A stretch of 64,000 bases of DNA from Piscinibacter sp. (GCA_019635485.1 JAHBZL010000028.1:1-64000), one strand, 5' to 3'. Counted from the stretch's first letter, positions 23,882 through 36,398 are shown. Made by a program: numbers and translations. The notes: generated by a model from the sequence alone, not told the origin.

Positions 23882-25252
23882 ATGGACCAGGAAGACTTCT
23901 TCGCGACCCCGGACCGACGCGATGTCGACGCGTTCGAGGACGGCGGGTCGGAGTTCGAGCGGGGCCGCTTCGGCGGCTACGGCGCGCGTGGCGGAACCCC
24001 GATGCGGCGGTCGCCCGCGCGCCCGGTCTCGCGTGGGGCCGCGCCGATGCGGCCAAGGCCGGGCCAGCGCCCGCCGCGGCCGCGTCCCCCGCGCCCGGGA
24101 TGGCCGCACCCCGGCGTCACGGTGGCGGGGGGCTGGCCGCCGTGGCCGGGACCGGCCGAGCCCCGCGGTGACGAGCCTCCGGAGGCGCCGAGCGAGTTCG
24201 TGCGCTGGGTGCAGAGCGCCCTCAACCGCGTCGAAGGGCTGCGCCTGCCGGTGACCGGCGTGATGGACGCCGCGGCGCGCAGCGCGCTGCGGCGCTTCCA
24301 GCGCGGCGCCGGCCTGCCGGTCGACGGGGTTGCGGGTCCCGACACGGTGGAGGCGCTGCGGCGCGGATCGCGAGGGTCGGCCGCGGCCCGCCGCGGCGGC
24401 GTGCAGCGCGAGGCGGTGGGGGCGGCCCCATCGGCGACCTACGGTCCTGCGCTGCCGCCACCCGACCGCGCGAGCCGCGCCTACGGGGCGTGGCTGCAGG
24501 CCGCGCTCAACGCGGCGCTCGGGCTGCGCCTCGGCACCGACGGCATCATCGGGCCGCTCACGCGCTCGGCGATCCGCGACTTCCAGGCGCGCCAGGGATT
24601 CGTGCCCAGCGGCGTGCCGGACGACGCGGTCGACGCCGCACTGATGCGCGGCGGCGCGAGCGCGCCGCCGCGTGCCGGAACGGCCCCGGCGGCGGCGCCA
24701 GTGCCGGCGGGCCGCAGCGGGCCGATCGGCACGCGCTTCATCTCGATCGCTTCGCGCGCCCTGCTCACGCCGCCGATCGAGGCGGCCGCGAAGGCACTCG
24801 ACGCGCACTTCGAGCGCGCGGGCATGGCGGTCACGCTCACGTCGGCGCTGCGGCCGCCGCAGGACCAGCTGCGCCTGATCCGCGACCAGGCGATCAAGCG
24901 CGGCATCGATCGCCAGTACCCGTCCATCCACACGGCCACGGTCGAGAACGTCGACAGCTGGCTCGGCGCCTGGGACGAACTGCTGCACACGCACAAGTAC
25001 GTCATCAACCCGCCGGTCGCGGCGACCAGCCGACTCACCGGCAAGCGCTACAGCCCGTCGCCGCACACCACCGGGTTCGCCTTCGACCTGTCCGGCAGCG
25101 ACCTCGACCGCATCGCCGCGGTCGTGTCCGGCTACTGCCGCGAGGGCGGCGCGGTGCGCCAGATCCTGATCGAGCGGCGCAACAACGCCGTGCACGTCGG
25201 GCTGGATGCGAGCGGGCGCAGCGGCAGCTGCGCGGTCTCGGTCAGCAACTGA
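23882..25252 (+). CDS. Protein with two peptidoglycan-binding domains and an M15-like peptidase domain
   Basis: A 456-residue protein. It begins with an acidic stretch like the zipper proteins (MDQEDFFATPD) and an Arg/Pro-rich linker (residues 35-100), then two PG_binding_1-like repeats at about 105-160 (VQSALNRVEGLRLPVTGVMD, RRFQRGAGLPVDG) and 200-250 (LQAALNAALGLRLGTDGIIG). The C-terminal part has SALRPPQDQLRLI, SPHTTGFAFDLSG and NNAVHVGL, the H..D....H pattern of D-Ala-D-Ala carboxypeptidase/VanY-type M15 enzymes. No signal peptide is seen, odd for a wall enzyme; export by the system itself is possible. Confidence 0.8.
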   Translation: MDQEDFFATPDRRDVDAFEDGGSEFERGRFGGYGARGGTPMRRSPARPVSRGAAPMRPRPGQRPPRPRPPRPGWPHPGVTVAGGWPPWPGPAEPRGDEPPEAPSEFVRWVQSALNRVEGLRLPVTGVMDAAARSALRRFQRGAGLPVDGVAGPDTVEALRRGSRGSAAARRGGVQREAVGAAPSATYGPALPPPDRASRAYGAWLQAALNAALGLRLGTDGIIGPLTRSAIRDFQARQGFVPSGVPDDAVDAALMRGGASAPPRAGTAPAAAPVPAGRSGPIGTRFISIASRALLTPPIEAAAKALDAHFERAGMAVTLTSALRPPQDQLRLIRDQAIKRGIDRQYPSIHTATVENVDSWLGAWDELLHTHKYVINPPVAATSRLTGKRYSPSPHTTGFAFDLSGSDLDRIAAVVSGYCREGGAVRQILIERRNNAVHVGLDASGRSGSCAVSVSN

Positions 25253-25268
25253 CGAGGCGTGAGGCACC

Positions 25269-26312
25269 ATGTTCACGACCGAATCCACCAGGGCCTTCGA
25301 GGCACCGGCGCTCGGCGTGGCAACGCCGCCGCTGCCGACGCCGCGTCAATACCTGTGCTGGGTGCAGCGCTCCCTGTCCCGCCAGGGCTGGGCCACGCCG
25401 ATCGACGGTTCCGATTCGCCACGCTACCGCGAGGCCGTGCGCCGATTCCAGCGCGAGCACATGGCCGTGGCGGCACCCAGCGGCACGGTCGAGCCCGCGA
25501 CGCAGGATGCGCTGATCCGCCTGAACCACGTCCATCCCGACTACACCGCGTGGACGCAGGGCGCGCTGGTGAAGGAGGGCCTGCTGTCCGCCGCGGCCGT
25601 GCGCGCCGAGCCGATCATGGAGCGCACGACCTCGGCCACGCAGCGTGCGCTGCGCAAGCTGCAGGGCCGGGTCGGCCTCGTGCCCAACGGCTGGGTCGGA
25701 TCGAAGACCGAACTGGTGCTGATGCGGCTGGCGGCCGGGAGTCCTCCCGGCGCCGATGGCCGGCCGCAGGCCTGCCACGGCGTCGCGCCGCCGCCGAGGA
25801 AACCGGACGATGACAAACGGCTGATCCAGCTGCTGCGCGAAGTCGACGTGAAGGGCCTGGTGAGCGACACCTTCCTGCGCGACGAGGTGACGTGTCTGAA
25901 GAGCTTCCTGCTGGGCGCCCTGGCGGGCGCCCGCGTGGACGACCGCTACTGGCAGTTCACGCCGTTCGACGCCTTGGGCCGCGAGCGGGCCTGCGACTAC
26001 CGCTTCGAGGTGCTGAGCGCCCGGCGGCACACCCGCCCGCAGCATGCCCTCGAGAACTTCCGCCACTGCGCCGGGCGCGCCAGCGAGGTCGGCGAGGTGT
26101 CGCGCTGCCTGCTGCAGGTCCACCGCGCGATCCGCTGCCACCTCAACGCGCTGAAGAACGTGCTGACGCATCAGGCCGCGAACGTCTCGATCCGCGACTG
26201 GACCGAATGCGCATGGATGCTCGAGCTGCGTGCCGCGAGCCAACGCAAGTCGCCGCCGAGCGTGTACCGGTGCTTCGGCAGGTTCCTGCGCAACGCGTCG
26301 TCGTCGTGCTGA
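25269..26312 (+). CDS. Protein with peptidoglycan-binding-like N-terminus
   Basis: A 347-residue protein. Residues 25-150 contain two degenerate PG_binding_1-like units (CWVQRSLSRQGWATPIDG, YREAVRRFQREHM; later TSATQRALRKLQGRVGLVP NGW). The C-terminal 170 residues are a helical domain rich in Cys, Arg and His (LENFRHCAGRASEVGEVSRC) that I do not recognise. No signal peptide. It begins 16 nt after the M15-like gene. Confidence 0.7.
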   Translation: MFTTESTRAFEAPALGVATPPLPTPRQYLCWVQRSLSRQGWATPIDGSDSPRYREAVRRFQREHMAVAAPSGTVEPATQDALIRLNHVHPDYTAWTQGALVKEGLLSAAAVRAEPIMERTTSATQRALRKLQGRVGLVPNGWVGSKTELVLMRLAAGSPPGADGRPQACHGVAPPPRKPDDDKRLIQLLREVDVKGLVSDTFLRDEVTCLKSFLLGALAGARVDDRYWQFTPFDALGRERACDYRFEVLSARRHTRPQHALENFRHCAGRASEVGEVSRCLLQVHRAIRCHLNALKNVLTHQAANVSIRDWTECAWMLELRAASQRKSPPSVYRCFGRFLRNASSSC

Positions 26313-26357
26313 CGGGTGGCGACGACGGCACGGCGGCCGCAACCGGGGGGACGCATC

Positions 26358-27128
26358 GTGATCGTCGACTGCCACTGCCATGCCGGCCACGGCGACGGCT
26401 TGACCGGCCCGTGGGACACCGAAGCGCCGATCTCGCGCTACCTGCAACGCTGCGCGCGCGCGGGCATCGGGCGCAGCGTGGTCTTCGCGGCCTTCCACAG
26501 CGACTACCGGCGCGCCAATGCGGAGGTGGCGACGCTGGTGGCGAGCCGTCCCGACCGCCTGCTGGGCTTCGCCTTCGTGCATGCCGAACGCGATCGCCTG
26601 CGCATGCGCGACCTCGTGCGCGAGGCGGTCGAGGTGCACGGCTTCGTCGGCCTCAAGGTGCACCGCCACGACGCGCGCATCACGCGCGAGGTCATCGAGG
26701 CGGCGCGCGAGTTCGGCCTGCCGGTGCTCTACGACATCGCCGGTGAGTCCGCCAGCGTGGAGCTCTTCGCGTCGCAATACCGCGACGTGAATTTCATCGT
26801 CCCGCATCTCGGCAGCTTCGCCGACGACTGGGCGGCGCAGCTCGCCTTCATCGACCAGTTGCAGCGGCATCCGAACGTCTACACCGACAGCGCCGGCGTG
26901 CGCCGCTTCGACCTGCTCGAACAGGCGCTGGCGCGTGCCGGGGCGCACAAGCTGCTGTTCGGCTCCGACGGGCCCTGGCTGCATCCGGAAGTGGAGCTGC
27001 ACAAGCTGCGTCTGCTCGGCCTGTCCGCGGCGCAGCAGCAGCAGGTGCTCGGCGGAAACCTGCTGCGGCTCATCGCGCGGGTGCGTCGCCCCCGGGCACG
27101 GCGCCGGCGCCTTGGCCTTGTCGCCTGA
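26358..27128 (+). CDS. Amidohydrolase-family protein
   Basis: A 256-residue TIM-barrel amidohydrolase_2 type protein. Metal ligands are visible: DCHCH at residues 4-8, GLKVHRHD near 97, IVPHLGSF near 148 and LFGSDGPW near 197. GTG 26358 is chosen because family members begin with a strand into DCHxH; GTG 26316 would add 14 residues. The C-terminus is unusually Arg-rich. It ends 59 nt inside the convergent activator gene. Substrate is unknown. Confidence 0.78.
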   Translation: MIVDCHCHAGHGDGLTGPWDTEAPISRYLQRCARAGIGRSVVFAAFHSDYRRANAEVATLVASRPDRLLGFAFVHAERDRLRMRDLVREAVEVHGFVGLKVHRHDARITREVIEAAREFGLPVLYDIAGESASVELFASQYRDVNFIVPHLGSFADDWAAQLAFIDQLQRHPNVYTDSAGVRRFDLLEQALARAGAHKLLFGSDGPWLHPEVELHKLRLLGLSAAQQQQVLGGNLLRLIARVRRPRARRRRLGLVA

Positions 27129-28479
27129 GCTGCAGCGCGCGATCCGACACCTGCAGCCGCTCGGCGGCGCGATGCAGGTTGTGGCCCTCGCGTTCGAGCG
27201 CCAGCTGCACCGCGAGGTCCTTGGCGGCGTTGCCGATCTCGTTCAGTCCGATCCCCAGTTCGACCGCCTGGCCGACCGCGGCCTGGAAGGCGGGGTCGGG
27301 CCAGCGGGCGCCGAGCGTGGCGCCCGGGCGCTCCTCGAGGGGGACGTCGCCCACGGTCAGCGGGCCGGGACCGCTGTGACGGTGCCACAGGCGCAGCACC
27401 AGCTGGCGCAGCTGGCGCACGTTGCCCGGGTAGTCGCGCGTCAGCAGCAGCTCGCGGACCGGCGGCGCGATGTCGACTTCGGGTTCGGCATCGCCGGACT
27501 CGCCGTCGCATCGGGCCTGGCGCAGGAAGAACTGCGCCAGTGGCAGGATATCTTCGCGTCGTTCGCGCAGCGGCGGGGCCGTGCACGGCCAGCCGGCGAT
27601 GCGGTGGTAGAGGTCGGCGCGGAAGCGGCCCTCGGCGACGGCGGCGTCGAGGTCGCGGTGCGTCGCGCACACGAGGCGGAAGTCGCTGTCCTGCCAGCTG
27701 TTGCCGCCCAGTCGCTTGTATTGCCTTTCCTGCAGCACGCGCAGCAACTGCGCTTGCAGCGGCAACGGCAGCTCGCCGATCTCGTCGAGGAAGAGCGTGC
27801 CCCGGTGCGCGAGCGCGAAGGCGCCTTCCCGCGGCGCGACGGCGCCGGTGAAGGCGCCGCGCTCGTGGCCGAACAGCTCGCTGCCGGACAGTTCGGGGGC
27901 GAGCGTCGTGCAGTCGACGACGACGAAGCGGCCGCTCGCCGCGCGCTCGCCCAGGTCGTGGACCAGCCGGGCGAGCTGCTCCTTGCCGGTGCCGGTCTCG
28001 CCGTGGATCAGCACCGGGACCGACGTGAAGCAGGCCGCCTCGATCACGCTGCGCAGCACGCTCCGCCACGCCGGGCTGTGCCCCGCCACGCTGGCGCATA
28101 CCCGATCACCGGCCAGCAGTGATTCGACGACGGCGTGCCGCCGCATGCGATGCGCGAGGTCCTCGGCGTCATCGGGCACCTCGGGCCAGACGAGCACGTC
28201 CGAAGCGCCGGCGGCCAGCAGCGCCCAGGAGCCGTCCGCGTCGCGCGCCTTCGGCCCGAAGGCCACGGCAATCGTCTGTGTTCCGTCACCGTCGTGCCGG
28301 CGCAGCGCATCGACGGCGGCGCGGACGTTGCCGGCGTCGAAGACGATCACCCGCGCGCGCGCGGCCGGGCCCGCGTCCCCGGCGGGCCGGGACGACACCC
28401 CGGCCTGTTCGAGCAGACGGCGCAGGCGATCACGCGACGCCTCCGCAATCGCGCCGTGGAACTGCAGCAGGACGGACAT
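27070..28479 (-). CDS. Sigma-54-dependent transcriptional activator
   Basis: A 469-residue bacterial enhancer-binding protein. Residues 1-130 form a degenerate receiver-like domain. The AAA+ core has Walker A GETGTGKE (about 158), GAFTGA (about 208, the sigma-54 contact loop), Walker B TLFLDEIGELP and the arginine-finger region RFRADLYHR. The C-terminus is a Fis-type HTH (NLHRAAERLQVSDRALQ, about 430-450). It converges with and overlaps the last gene of the cluster. With the -24/-12 promoter and twin palindromes at the other end, it is the probable cluster activator. Confidence 0.92.
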   Translation of the reverse strand: MSVLLQFHGAIAEASRDRLRRLLEQAGVSSRPAGDAGPAARARVIVFDAGNVRAAVDALRRHDGDGTQTIAVAFGPKARDADGSWALLAAGASDVLVWPEVPDDAEDLAHRMRRHAVVESLLAGDRVCASVAGHSPAWRSVLRSVIEAACFTSVPVLIHGETGTGKEQLARLVHDLGERAASGRFVVVDCTTLAPELSGSELFGHERGAFTGAVAPREGAFALAHRGTLFLDEIGELPLPLQAQLLRVLQERQYKRLGGNSWQDSDFRLVCATHRDLDAAVAEGRFRADLYHRIAGWPCTAPPLRERREDILPLAQFFLRQARCDGESGDAEPEVDIAPPVRELLLTRDYPGNVRQLRQLVLRLWHRHSGPGPLTVGDVPLEERPGATLGARWPDPAFQAAVGQAVELGIGLNEIGNAAKDLAVQLALEREGHNLHRAAERLQVSDRALQLRRQGQGAGAVPGGDAPAR

Positions 28480-28651
28480 GCGAGCCCCGCAGTGGTGCCT
28501 CCCCCGAGACCCTCAGGCTTGAGGAGGACAAGCATAGGTGGCCGATCGGGAGGCGGCCCCGTGCGAACTAGGGAAGGCGCGCGTGAATTGCGCTTGACGG
28601 AAAGTAGGTCGTTACATGCTGCAGCACATCCCGCACTGCTTCGTCCTGCCG

Positions 28652-31326
<2,675 letters not shown>

Positions 31327-31330
<4 letters not shown>

Positions 31331-31851
31331 GTGTCCAGCAGGCTGGAGCGCAGCAGCAGCCGGGCCTTGGCCCAGTCGCGCTGCACGGTGCGCTCGGAGA
31401 CGCCGCGCAGCGCCGCGATCTCGACGAAGTCCAGCCCGCCGAAGAACTTCAGCTCGACCAGTTCGGCCAGCGCCGGCTCGACCCGGGCCAGCGCGTCGAG
31501 CGCCTCGCCGAGCGCGGGCAGCTCGGCGGCGCCGGGCAGGGCGTCGGCGGTCGCGGTGTCCAGCGTCGTCAGGTGGAACTGCCCGCCGCGCTTGAGCGCG
31601 CGGCGCTCGCGCACGTGGTCGATCACGAGCCCGCGCATGGCCCGCGCCGCGTAGGCGAAGAAACGCGCGCGGTCCGGGAAGTCGACCACGCGGCCGTTCA
31701 GGTCCAGGTAGGCCTCGTGCAGCAGCGTGGTGGCCGACAACGTCGCGGCCGGCCCGCCGGCCTGCAATTGGCGGCGCGCCAGCCGGTGCAGCTCGCGGTA
31801 GAGCGTCGCGAACAGCTCGGCGCTGGCAGGCGGGGCGGCGGGGCCGGTCAT
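31327..31851 (-). CDS. ECF-type RNA polymerase sigma factor
   Basis: A 174-residue sigma factor. Region 2 is around LSATTLLHEAYLDL and FFAYAARAMRGLVIDHVRER; region 4 is FVEIAALRGVSERTVQRDW. There is no anti-sigma gene; instead the Ser/Thr kinase follows with a 4-nt overlap, as in ECF groups partnered with kinases. Its own promoter lies in the short gap before the dctM gene. Confidence 0.92.
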
Positions 31852-31887
31852 GCGCGCAATGCTAGCGCCGCCAGTGGCGGCGGTGGC

Positions 31888-33189
31888 TCAGTGCCGCATC
31901 TGCGCCGGCAGCCAGGTGGCGATCTGCGGGAACAGGTACAGCAGCACGACCATGCCGACCATCAGCAGGAAGAACGGCGCAGTGGCGCGGGCGATCGTGC
32001 CGATGTCCTTCTTCGTCATGCCCTGCAGCACGAACAGGTTGAAGCCCACCGGCGGCGTGACCTGCGCCATCTCGACCACGATGACGATGAAGATGCCGAA
32101 CCACAGCGGGTCGATGCCGGCCTTCTGCACGGTCGGCATCACGACGCCCATCGTCAGCACGACCATCGAGATGCCGTCCAGGAAGCAGCCGAGCAGGATG
32201 AAGAACAGCGTCAGCGCCAGCACCAGCTCGGCCCGGGACAGGCCGAGCGTCGCGATCCATTCCGCGAGGTGGCGCGGCAGGCCGATGTAGCCCATCGCCA
32301 GCGTCAGGAAGGCGGCGCCGGCCAGGATCAGCGCGATCATGCAGTACAGCCGCGTGCCGCCCATCAGCGAATCGCGGAAGGTGGCCCAGGTGAGCGAACC
32401 CTGCGCGGCCGAGAGCACCAGCGAGCCGACCACGCCGAGCGCGGCGGCCTCGGTGGCGGTGGCGATGCCGCCGTAGATCGAGCCCAGCACCGCGGCGATC
32501 AGCAGCACGACCGGGATCAGGTGGCGCGACTCGTGCAGCTTCTGCGCGAACGTGAGGCGGGTGTCGGGCGGCGGGATCTGGCCCGGGTGCAGCAGCGCCC
32601 AGGTGGCGATCCAGCCGGAGAAGATCAACGCCAGCAGCAGCCCGGGGATCACGCCCGCGATGAACAGCTGCGCGATCGACACGTCGGCGCTGACGCCGTA
32701 GACGATCATGATGATCGACGGCGGGATCAGCAGCCCCAGGGTGCCCGAACCGGCCAGCGAGCCGATCGCCAGCAGCTCGGGGTAGCCGCGCCGGCGCAGC
32801 TCGGGCAGGCTCATGCGGCCGATCGTCGCGCAGGTCGCCGCGCTGGAGCCCGACACGGCGGCGAAGATCGTGCAGCCGGCGACGTTGACGTGCAGCAGCC
32901 GACCGGGCAGCGCCTGCATCCACGGCGCGAGGCCGCGGAACATGTCCTGCGAGAGCCGGGTGCGAAACAGGATCTCGCCCATCCAGACGAACAGCGGCAG
33001 CGCGGTCAGCGTCCAGCTCGACGACGAGCCCCAGATCGTGACGGCCATCGCGTCGCCGGCCGGGCGCGAGCTGAACAGCTGCATCGCGATCCAGGCCACG
33101 CCCGAGAGCGTCAGCCCGATCCACACGCCGGAGGCGAGGATCAGAAACAGCGCGCCGACCAGCAGCAGCGTGGTGCCCAGGTCACTCAT
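31888..33189 (-). CDS. dctM: TRAP transporter large permease DctM (set 1)
   Basis: A 433-residue inner-membrane protein of the DctM/TRAP 12-helix type. It has [23 protein letters not shown] and [14 protein letters not shown], both typical of DctM. Together with DctQ it moves an organic acid with Na+ after delivery by DctP. The start overlaps dctQ by 8 nt. It is the last gene of the TRAP operon dctP-dctQ-dctM on this strand. Confidence 0.93.
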   Translation of the reverse strand: MSDLGTTLLLVGALFLILASGVWIGLTLSGVAWIAMQLFSSRPAGDAMAVTIWGSSSSWTLTALPLFVWMGEILFRTRLSQDMFRGLAPWMQALPGRLLHVNVAGCTIFAAVSGSSAATCATIGRMSLPELRRRGYPELLAIGSLAGSGTLGLLIPPSIIMIVYGVSADVSIAQLFIAGVIPGLLLALIFSGWIATWALLHPGQIPPPDTRLTFAQKLHESRHLIPVVLLIAAVLGSIYGGIATATEAAALGVVGSLVLSAAQGSLTWATFRDSLMGGTRLYCMIALILAGAAFLTLAMGYIGLPRHLAEWIATLGLSRAELVLALTLFFILLGCFLDGISMVVLTMGVVMPTVQKAGIDPLWFGIFIVIVVEMAQVTPPVGFNLFVLQGMTKKDIGTIARATAPFFLLMVGMVVLLYLFPQIATWLPAQMRH

Positions 33190-33691
33190 TGCGCGTGGCC
33201 TCTTCCGGCTGCTGCGAGACGCGCTGCCCGCGCGCCTCGAGCACCAGCTCGTCGAGGAAGGCGATCGCGAGCACCACGCTGCCCAGCGCCATCGGCAGCT
33301 GCGGGATCCACAGCGGCGTTGCGTCGCTGGCGGTGGAGATGTCGTGCAGTGTGTACGACAGCCAGGCGAGCCGCACGCTGTAGACCGCCGCGAGCAGCGC
33401 CAGCAGCGCGGCGGCGAACAGCGCCCACAGCTCGGCGCCGCGGCGCGCGCGGCCGGCCAGGCGGCCGACCAGCAGCGTCACGCGGATGTGCTCGCCGTGC
33501 TTGAGCGTGTGCGCGAGCGCCAGGAAGCCGGCCGCGGCCATCGCGTAGCCGGCGTAGGCGTCGATGCCGGGCACGTTGAAGCCGAGCTGGCGGCTGACGA
33601 TGGACAGCAGCACCGCCGCCAGCAGCGCCAGCATGCCCAGCGCGGCCAGCACCGCGCAGCCGTCGTAGAGACGATCGAGTGCGCGGCGCAC
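33182..33691 (-). CDS. dctQ: TRAP transporter small permease DctQ (set 1)
   Basis: A 169-residue, four-helix membrane protein with the DctQ pattern IDAYAGYAMAAAGFLALAHTLKHGEHIRVTL. It starts with GTG 3 nt after the dctP stop, without a clear Shine-Dalgarno, so translation depends on coupling. Confidence 0.9.
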   Translation of the reverse strand: MRRALDRLYDGCAVLAALGMLALLAAVLLSIVSRQLGFNVPGIDAYAGYAMAAAGFLALAHTLKHGEHIRVTLLVGRLAGRARRGAELWALFAAALLALLAAVYSVRLAWLSYTLHDISTASDATPLWIPQLPMALGSVVLAIAFLDELVLEARGQRVSQQPEEATRNE

Positions 33692-33694
33692 GCG

Positions 33695-34663
33695 TCACAT
33701 CTTCTTGAAGGCGTCGACCACCGCCTGGCCCTCGGCCCCGGCCTTCTCGAGCCACTCCTTCAGCATCGTGTCGCCGACCTTCTTCAGATCGGCCTTCAGC
33801 TGCTCGGACGGCGCGACGATGTTCATGCCGTTCTTCTTCAGCAGCTCGATGTACTCGGTGTTCTTCGCCTTGCTGGTGGCCCAGCCGCGGGTCTCGGCGT
33901 CGGCGCCGGCCTTCAGCACGGCGGCCTGGGTCGGCTTGTCGAGCGCGTCGAAGGCGGCCTTGTTGACGATCACCGCGTTCTTCGGCAGCCAGGCCTGGGT
34001 GTCGTACCAGTACTTGATGTGCTCGTAGGTCTTGGTGTCGTAGCCGGTCGAGCCGGAGGACATGTAGCTCTCGACCACGCCGGTGGCCATCGCCTGCGAC
34101 AGCTCGGCGGCCTGCACGGTCACCGGCTGCGCGCCGACCAGTTCGGCGATGCGCGCGGTGGCCGGGCTGTAGGCGCGCCACTTGACGCCCTTCAGGTCGG
34201 CGGCCGAGGCGATCGGCTTCTTGACGTAGATGCCCTGCGGCGGCCACGGCACCGCGTACAGCAGCAGCATGCCCTGTTCGCCGAGCTTCTTCTCGAGCGC
34301 CGGCTTCTGCGCCTTGTAGAGCTTCATCGCCTCGTCGTAGCTGTCGGCCAGGAAGGGCAGGCCGTCGGCGCCGAAGATCTGCCATTCGTTCTGGAAGTTG
34401 ACGAGCAGCACCTCGCCGATCTGCGCCTGCCCGCCCTGCACGGCGCGCTTGATCTCCGGCGCCTTGAACAGCGAGGCGTTCGGGTGCACGGTGATCTTCA
34501 GCTTGCCGCCGCTGGCCTTGTCGACGTCGCCGGCGAACTGCACCAGGTTCTCGGTGTGGAAGTTGCCGGCCGGGTAGGCGGCGGGCAGGTCCCACTTGGT
34601 CTGGGCGAAGGCACTGCCGGCCAGTGCGAGGGCGGCGGTGCCGAGGGCGATGCGGGTCTGCAT
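33695..34663 (-). CDS. dctP: TRAP substrate-binding protein DctP (set 1)
   Basis: A 322-residue periplasmic binding protein. The signal peptide is about 20 residues (cleavage after GSAFA). It shares with the two other DctPs of this window the opening WDLPxxYxxGxFxTxN and GGKLKIT. The carboxylate-binding Arg segment is GVKWRAYSPATARI. It is likely to bind a carboxylate; the enzymes nearby suggest 5-oxoproline or a glutamate relative (inference). GGAG precedes the ATG; it is divergent from the racemase-family gene. Confidence 0.92.
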   Translation of the reverse strand: MQTRIALGTAALALAGSAFAQTKWDLPAAYPAGNFHTENLVQFAGDVDKASGGKLKITVHPNASLFKAPEIKRAVQGGQAQIGEVLLVNFQNEWQIFGADGLPFLADSYDEAMKLYKAQKPALEKKLGEQGMLLLYAVPWPPQGIYVKKPIASAADLKGVKWRAYSPATARIAELVGAQPVTVQAAELSQAMATGVVESYMSSGSTGYDTKTYEHIKYWYDTQAWLPKNAVIVNKAAFDALDKPTQAAVLKAGADAETRGWATSKAKNTEYIELLKKNGMNIVAPSEQLKADLKKVGDTMLKEWLEKAGAEGQAVVDAFKKM

Positions 34664-34714
34664 GGGTTCTCCGTCGTAGGTCTCGAGAGGGAAGGAAGGG
34701 CGAGAATAAGCGTT

Positions 34715-35446
34715 GTGACCGATTTGCCGATGAGGGCTTTTCCTGCGCCGGCCGCGCCGGCGGTCGGCATGCTGATGCTGGACACGCGGTTCCCGCGCGT
34801 TCCCGGCGACCTCGGCCGTGCGGACAGCTTCGCGGCGCCGCTGCTGCAGGAGGTCGTCGCCGGCGCCTGGCCGGCCACCGTGGTGGCCTCGGCCGAGAGC
34901 CTGCGTGCCAGCACCCTGCGGCCCGCCCTGTTGCAAGCCCTGCGCCAGCTCTGCGAGCGCGGGGCCTCGGTGCTGACGACGAGCTGCGGCTTCATGGTGC
35001 TGCTGCAGCAGGAACTGCAGGCGGCCGTGCCGGTGCCGCTGGCCAGCTCGGCGTTGCTGCTGCTGCCGGCGCTGCTGGCGCAGCAGCAGCGTGTCGGCGT
35101 GTTGACCATCGATGCCGGCGCGCTCGGCCCGGCGCACCTGCTGGCGGCCGGTGTGCCGCCGGCGCGGCTGGGCGACGTGCTGGTCGAAGGCCCCCAGCGC
35201 GATGGTGAGTTCGCCGCGACCATCCTCGCCAACCGGCCGCAGTGGGACGCTGCGCGCGCCGCGGCCGACGTGCTCGGCGCGGCGCGGGCGTTGCGCCAGC
35301 GCGCGCCGGACCTGTCCAGCGTGGTGCTGGAGTGCACCAACATGCCGCCGTACGCGGCCGCGATCGAGGCCAGCACCGGCTGGCGCGTGCTGTCGCTGCG
35401 CGACCACCCGCTGCTGGCGCCGCACATGGCGGAGCGCCCCGCATGA
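34715..35446 (+). CDS. Aspartate/glutamate racemase-family protein
   Basis: A 243-residue protein with the racemase superfamily layout: [15 protein letters not shown] at the start, TTSCGFM with the first catalytic-position Cys (about residue 89), and [10 protein letters not shown] with the second Cys (about 208). Both Cys are present, so racemase or isomerase activity on an acidic amino acid or hydantoin-like compound is plausible. The start is uncertain: GTG 34715 has GGAAGG far upstream, ATG 34730 none. It overlaps the LysR gene by 4 nt. Confidence 0.82.
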   Translation: MTDLPMRAFPAPAAPAVGMLMLDTRFPRVPGDLGRADSFAAPLLQEVVAGAWPATVVASAESLRASTLRPALLQALRQLCERGASVLTTSCGFMVLLQQELQAAVPVPLASSALLLLPALLAQQQRVGVLTIDAGALGPAHLLAAGVPPARLGDVLVEGPQRDGEFAATILANRPQWDAARAAADVLGAARALRQRAPDLSSVVLECTNMPPYAAAIEASTGWRVLSLRDHPLLAPHMAERPA

Positions 35447-36357
35447 ACCTGCGCTTCGTCGAGGCCTTCTACTGGGTGGCGACGCTGAAGAGCATGTCGC
35501 GCGCGGCCGAGAAGCTCTTCATCACGCAGTCGGCGATGTCCAGCCGCATCGCCGCGCTCGAGGAGGAACTCGGCACGCTGCTGCTGGAGCGGCGCGACCG
35601 CACGCTGCGCCTGACGGTCGCCGGCGCGCGTTTCCTCGACTACGCCGAGCGGCTGCTCGCGCTGCAGCGCGAGGTGAAGGCCGAGATGGGCTCGGCCACC
35701 GCGCGGGCGCTGTCGCTGCGCCTGGGCGCGATCGAGTCGGTGCTGCACTCCTGGCTGATCGAATGGGTGCAGCACATGCGCGAGACGCAGCCCGGCTTCG
35801 AGCTCGAGCTGACGGTGGAGACCACGCCGGTGCTGGTCGAACAGGTACGGCGCGGCACGCTGGACCTGGCCTTCGCCGCGTTGCCCGCGGCCGGCGACGG
35901 GCTGCGCAGCCGGGCGCTGGCGCCGATGGAGATGGTGTTCGTCGGCCACCGCGCGGCGCACCGGCGGCGCCGCTACACGCTGGCCGACCTGGCGGAGCAC
36001 GAGCTGCTGACCTTCCAGCGCGGCTCGCAGCCGCACGTGGCGCTGCTGGACCTGTTCCGGCGCGCCGGGCTGGCGCCGCCGCGCGTGCACACGATCTCGT
36101 CGATCTCCGCGATGGTGCAGCTGGTGGAGGGCGGCTTCGGCATCGCGACGCTGCCGCGCGCGGCGGTGCGGCGCCTGGCCGAGCGGCTGCCGCTGAAGCC
36201 GCTCGCCTGCGATGCGCCGCTGACGCCACTGCCGGTGCACCTGAGCTGGCGCCACGACCCGGCCGAGGGCGTGCCGGCGCCGCTGGTCGACGCGGTGCTG
36301 GCCTTCGCCGGCGGCGCCGTCGCGCCGCGTGCATCGAAAAAATCGATCAAGAGATAG
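35443..36357 (+). CDS. LysR-family transcriptional regulator
   Basis: A 304-residue LysR protein: [24 protein letters not shown] at residues 9-29, then the effector domain with [17 protein letters not shown]. Its ATGA overlap with the racemase gene and its place between two TRAP sets suggest it controls this catabolic island, including the divergent dctPQM operon. Confidence 0.92.
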   Translation: MNLRFVEAFYWVATLKSMSRAAEKLFITQSAMSSRIAALEEELGTLLLERRDRTLRLTVAGARFLDYAERLLALQREVKAEMGSATARALSLRLGAIESVLHSWLIEWVQHMRETQPGFELELTVETTPVLVEQVRRGTLDLAFAALPAAGDGLRSRALAPMEMVFVGHRAAHRRRRYTLADLAEHELLTFQRGSQPHVALLDLFRRAGLAPPRVHTISSISAMVQLVEGGFGIATLPRAAVRRLAERLPLKPLACDAPLTPLPVHLSWRHDPAEGVPAPLVDAVLAFAGGAVAPRASKKSIKR

Positions 36358-36398
36358 AAAAAAATCCCGTTTGGCGCAGCGCCGGGGCGGATCACAGA

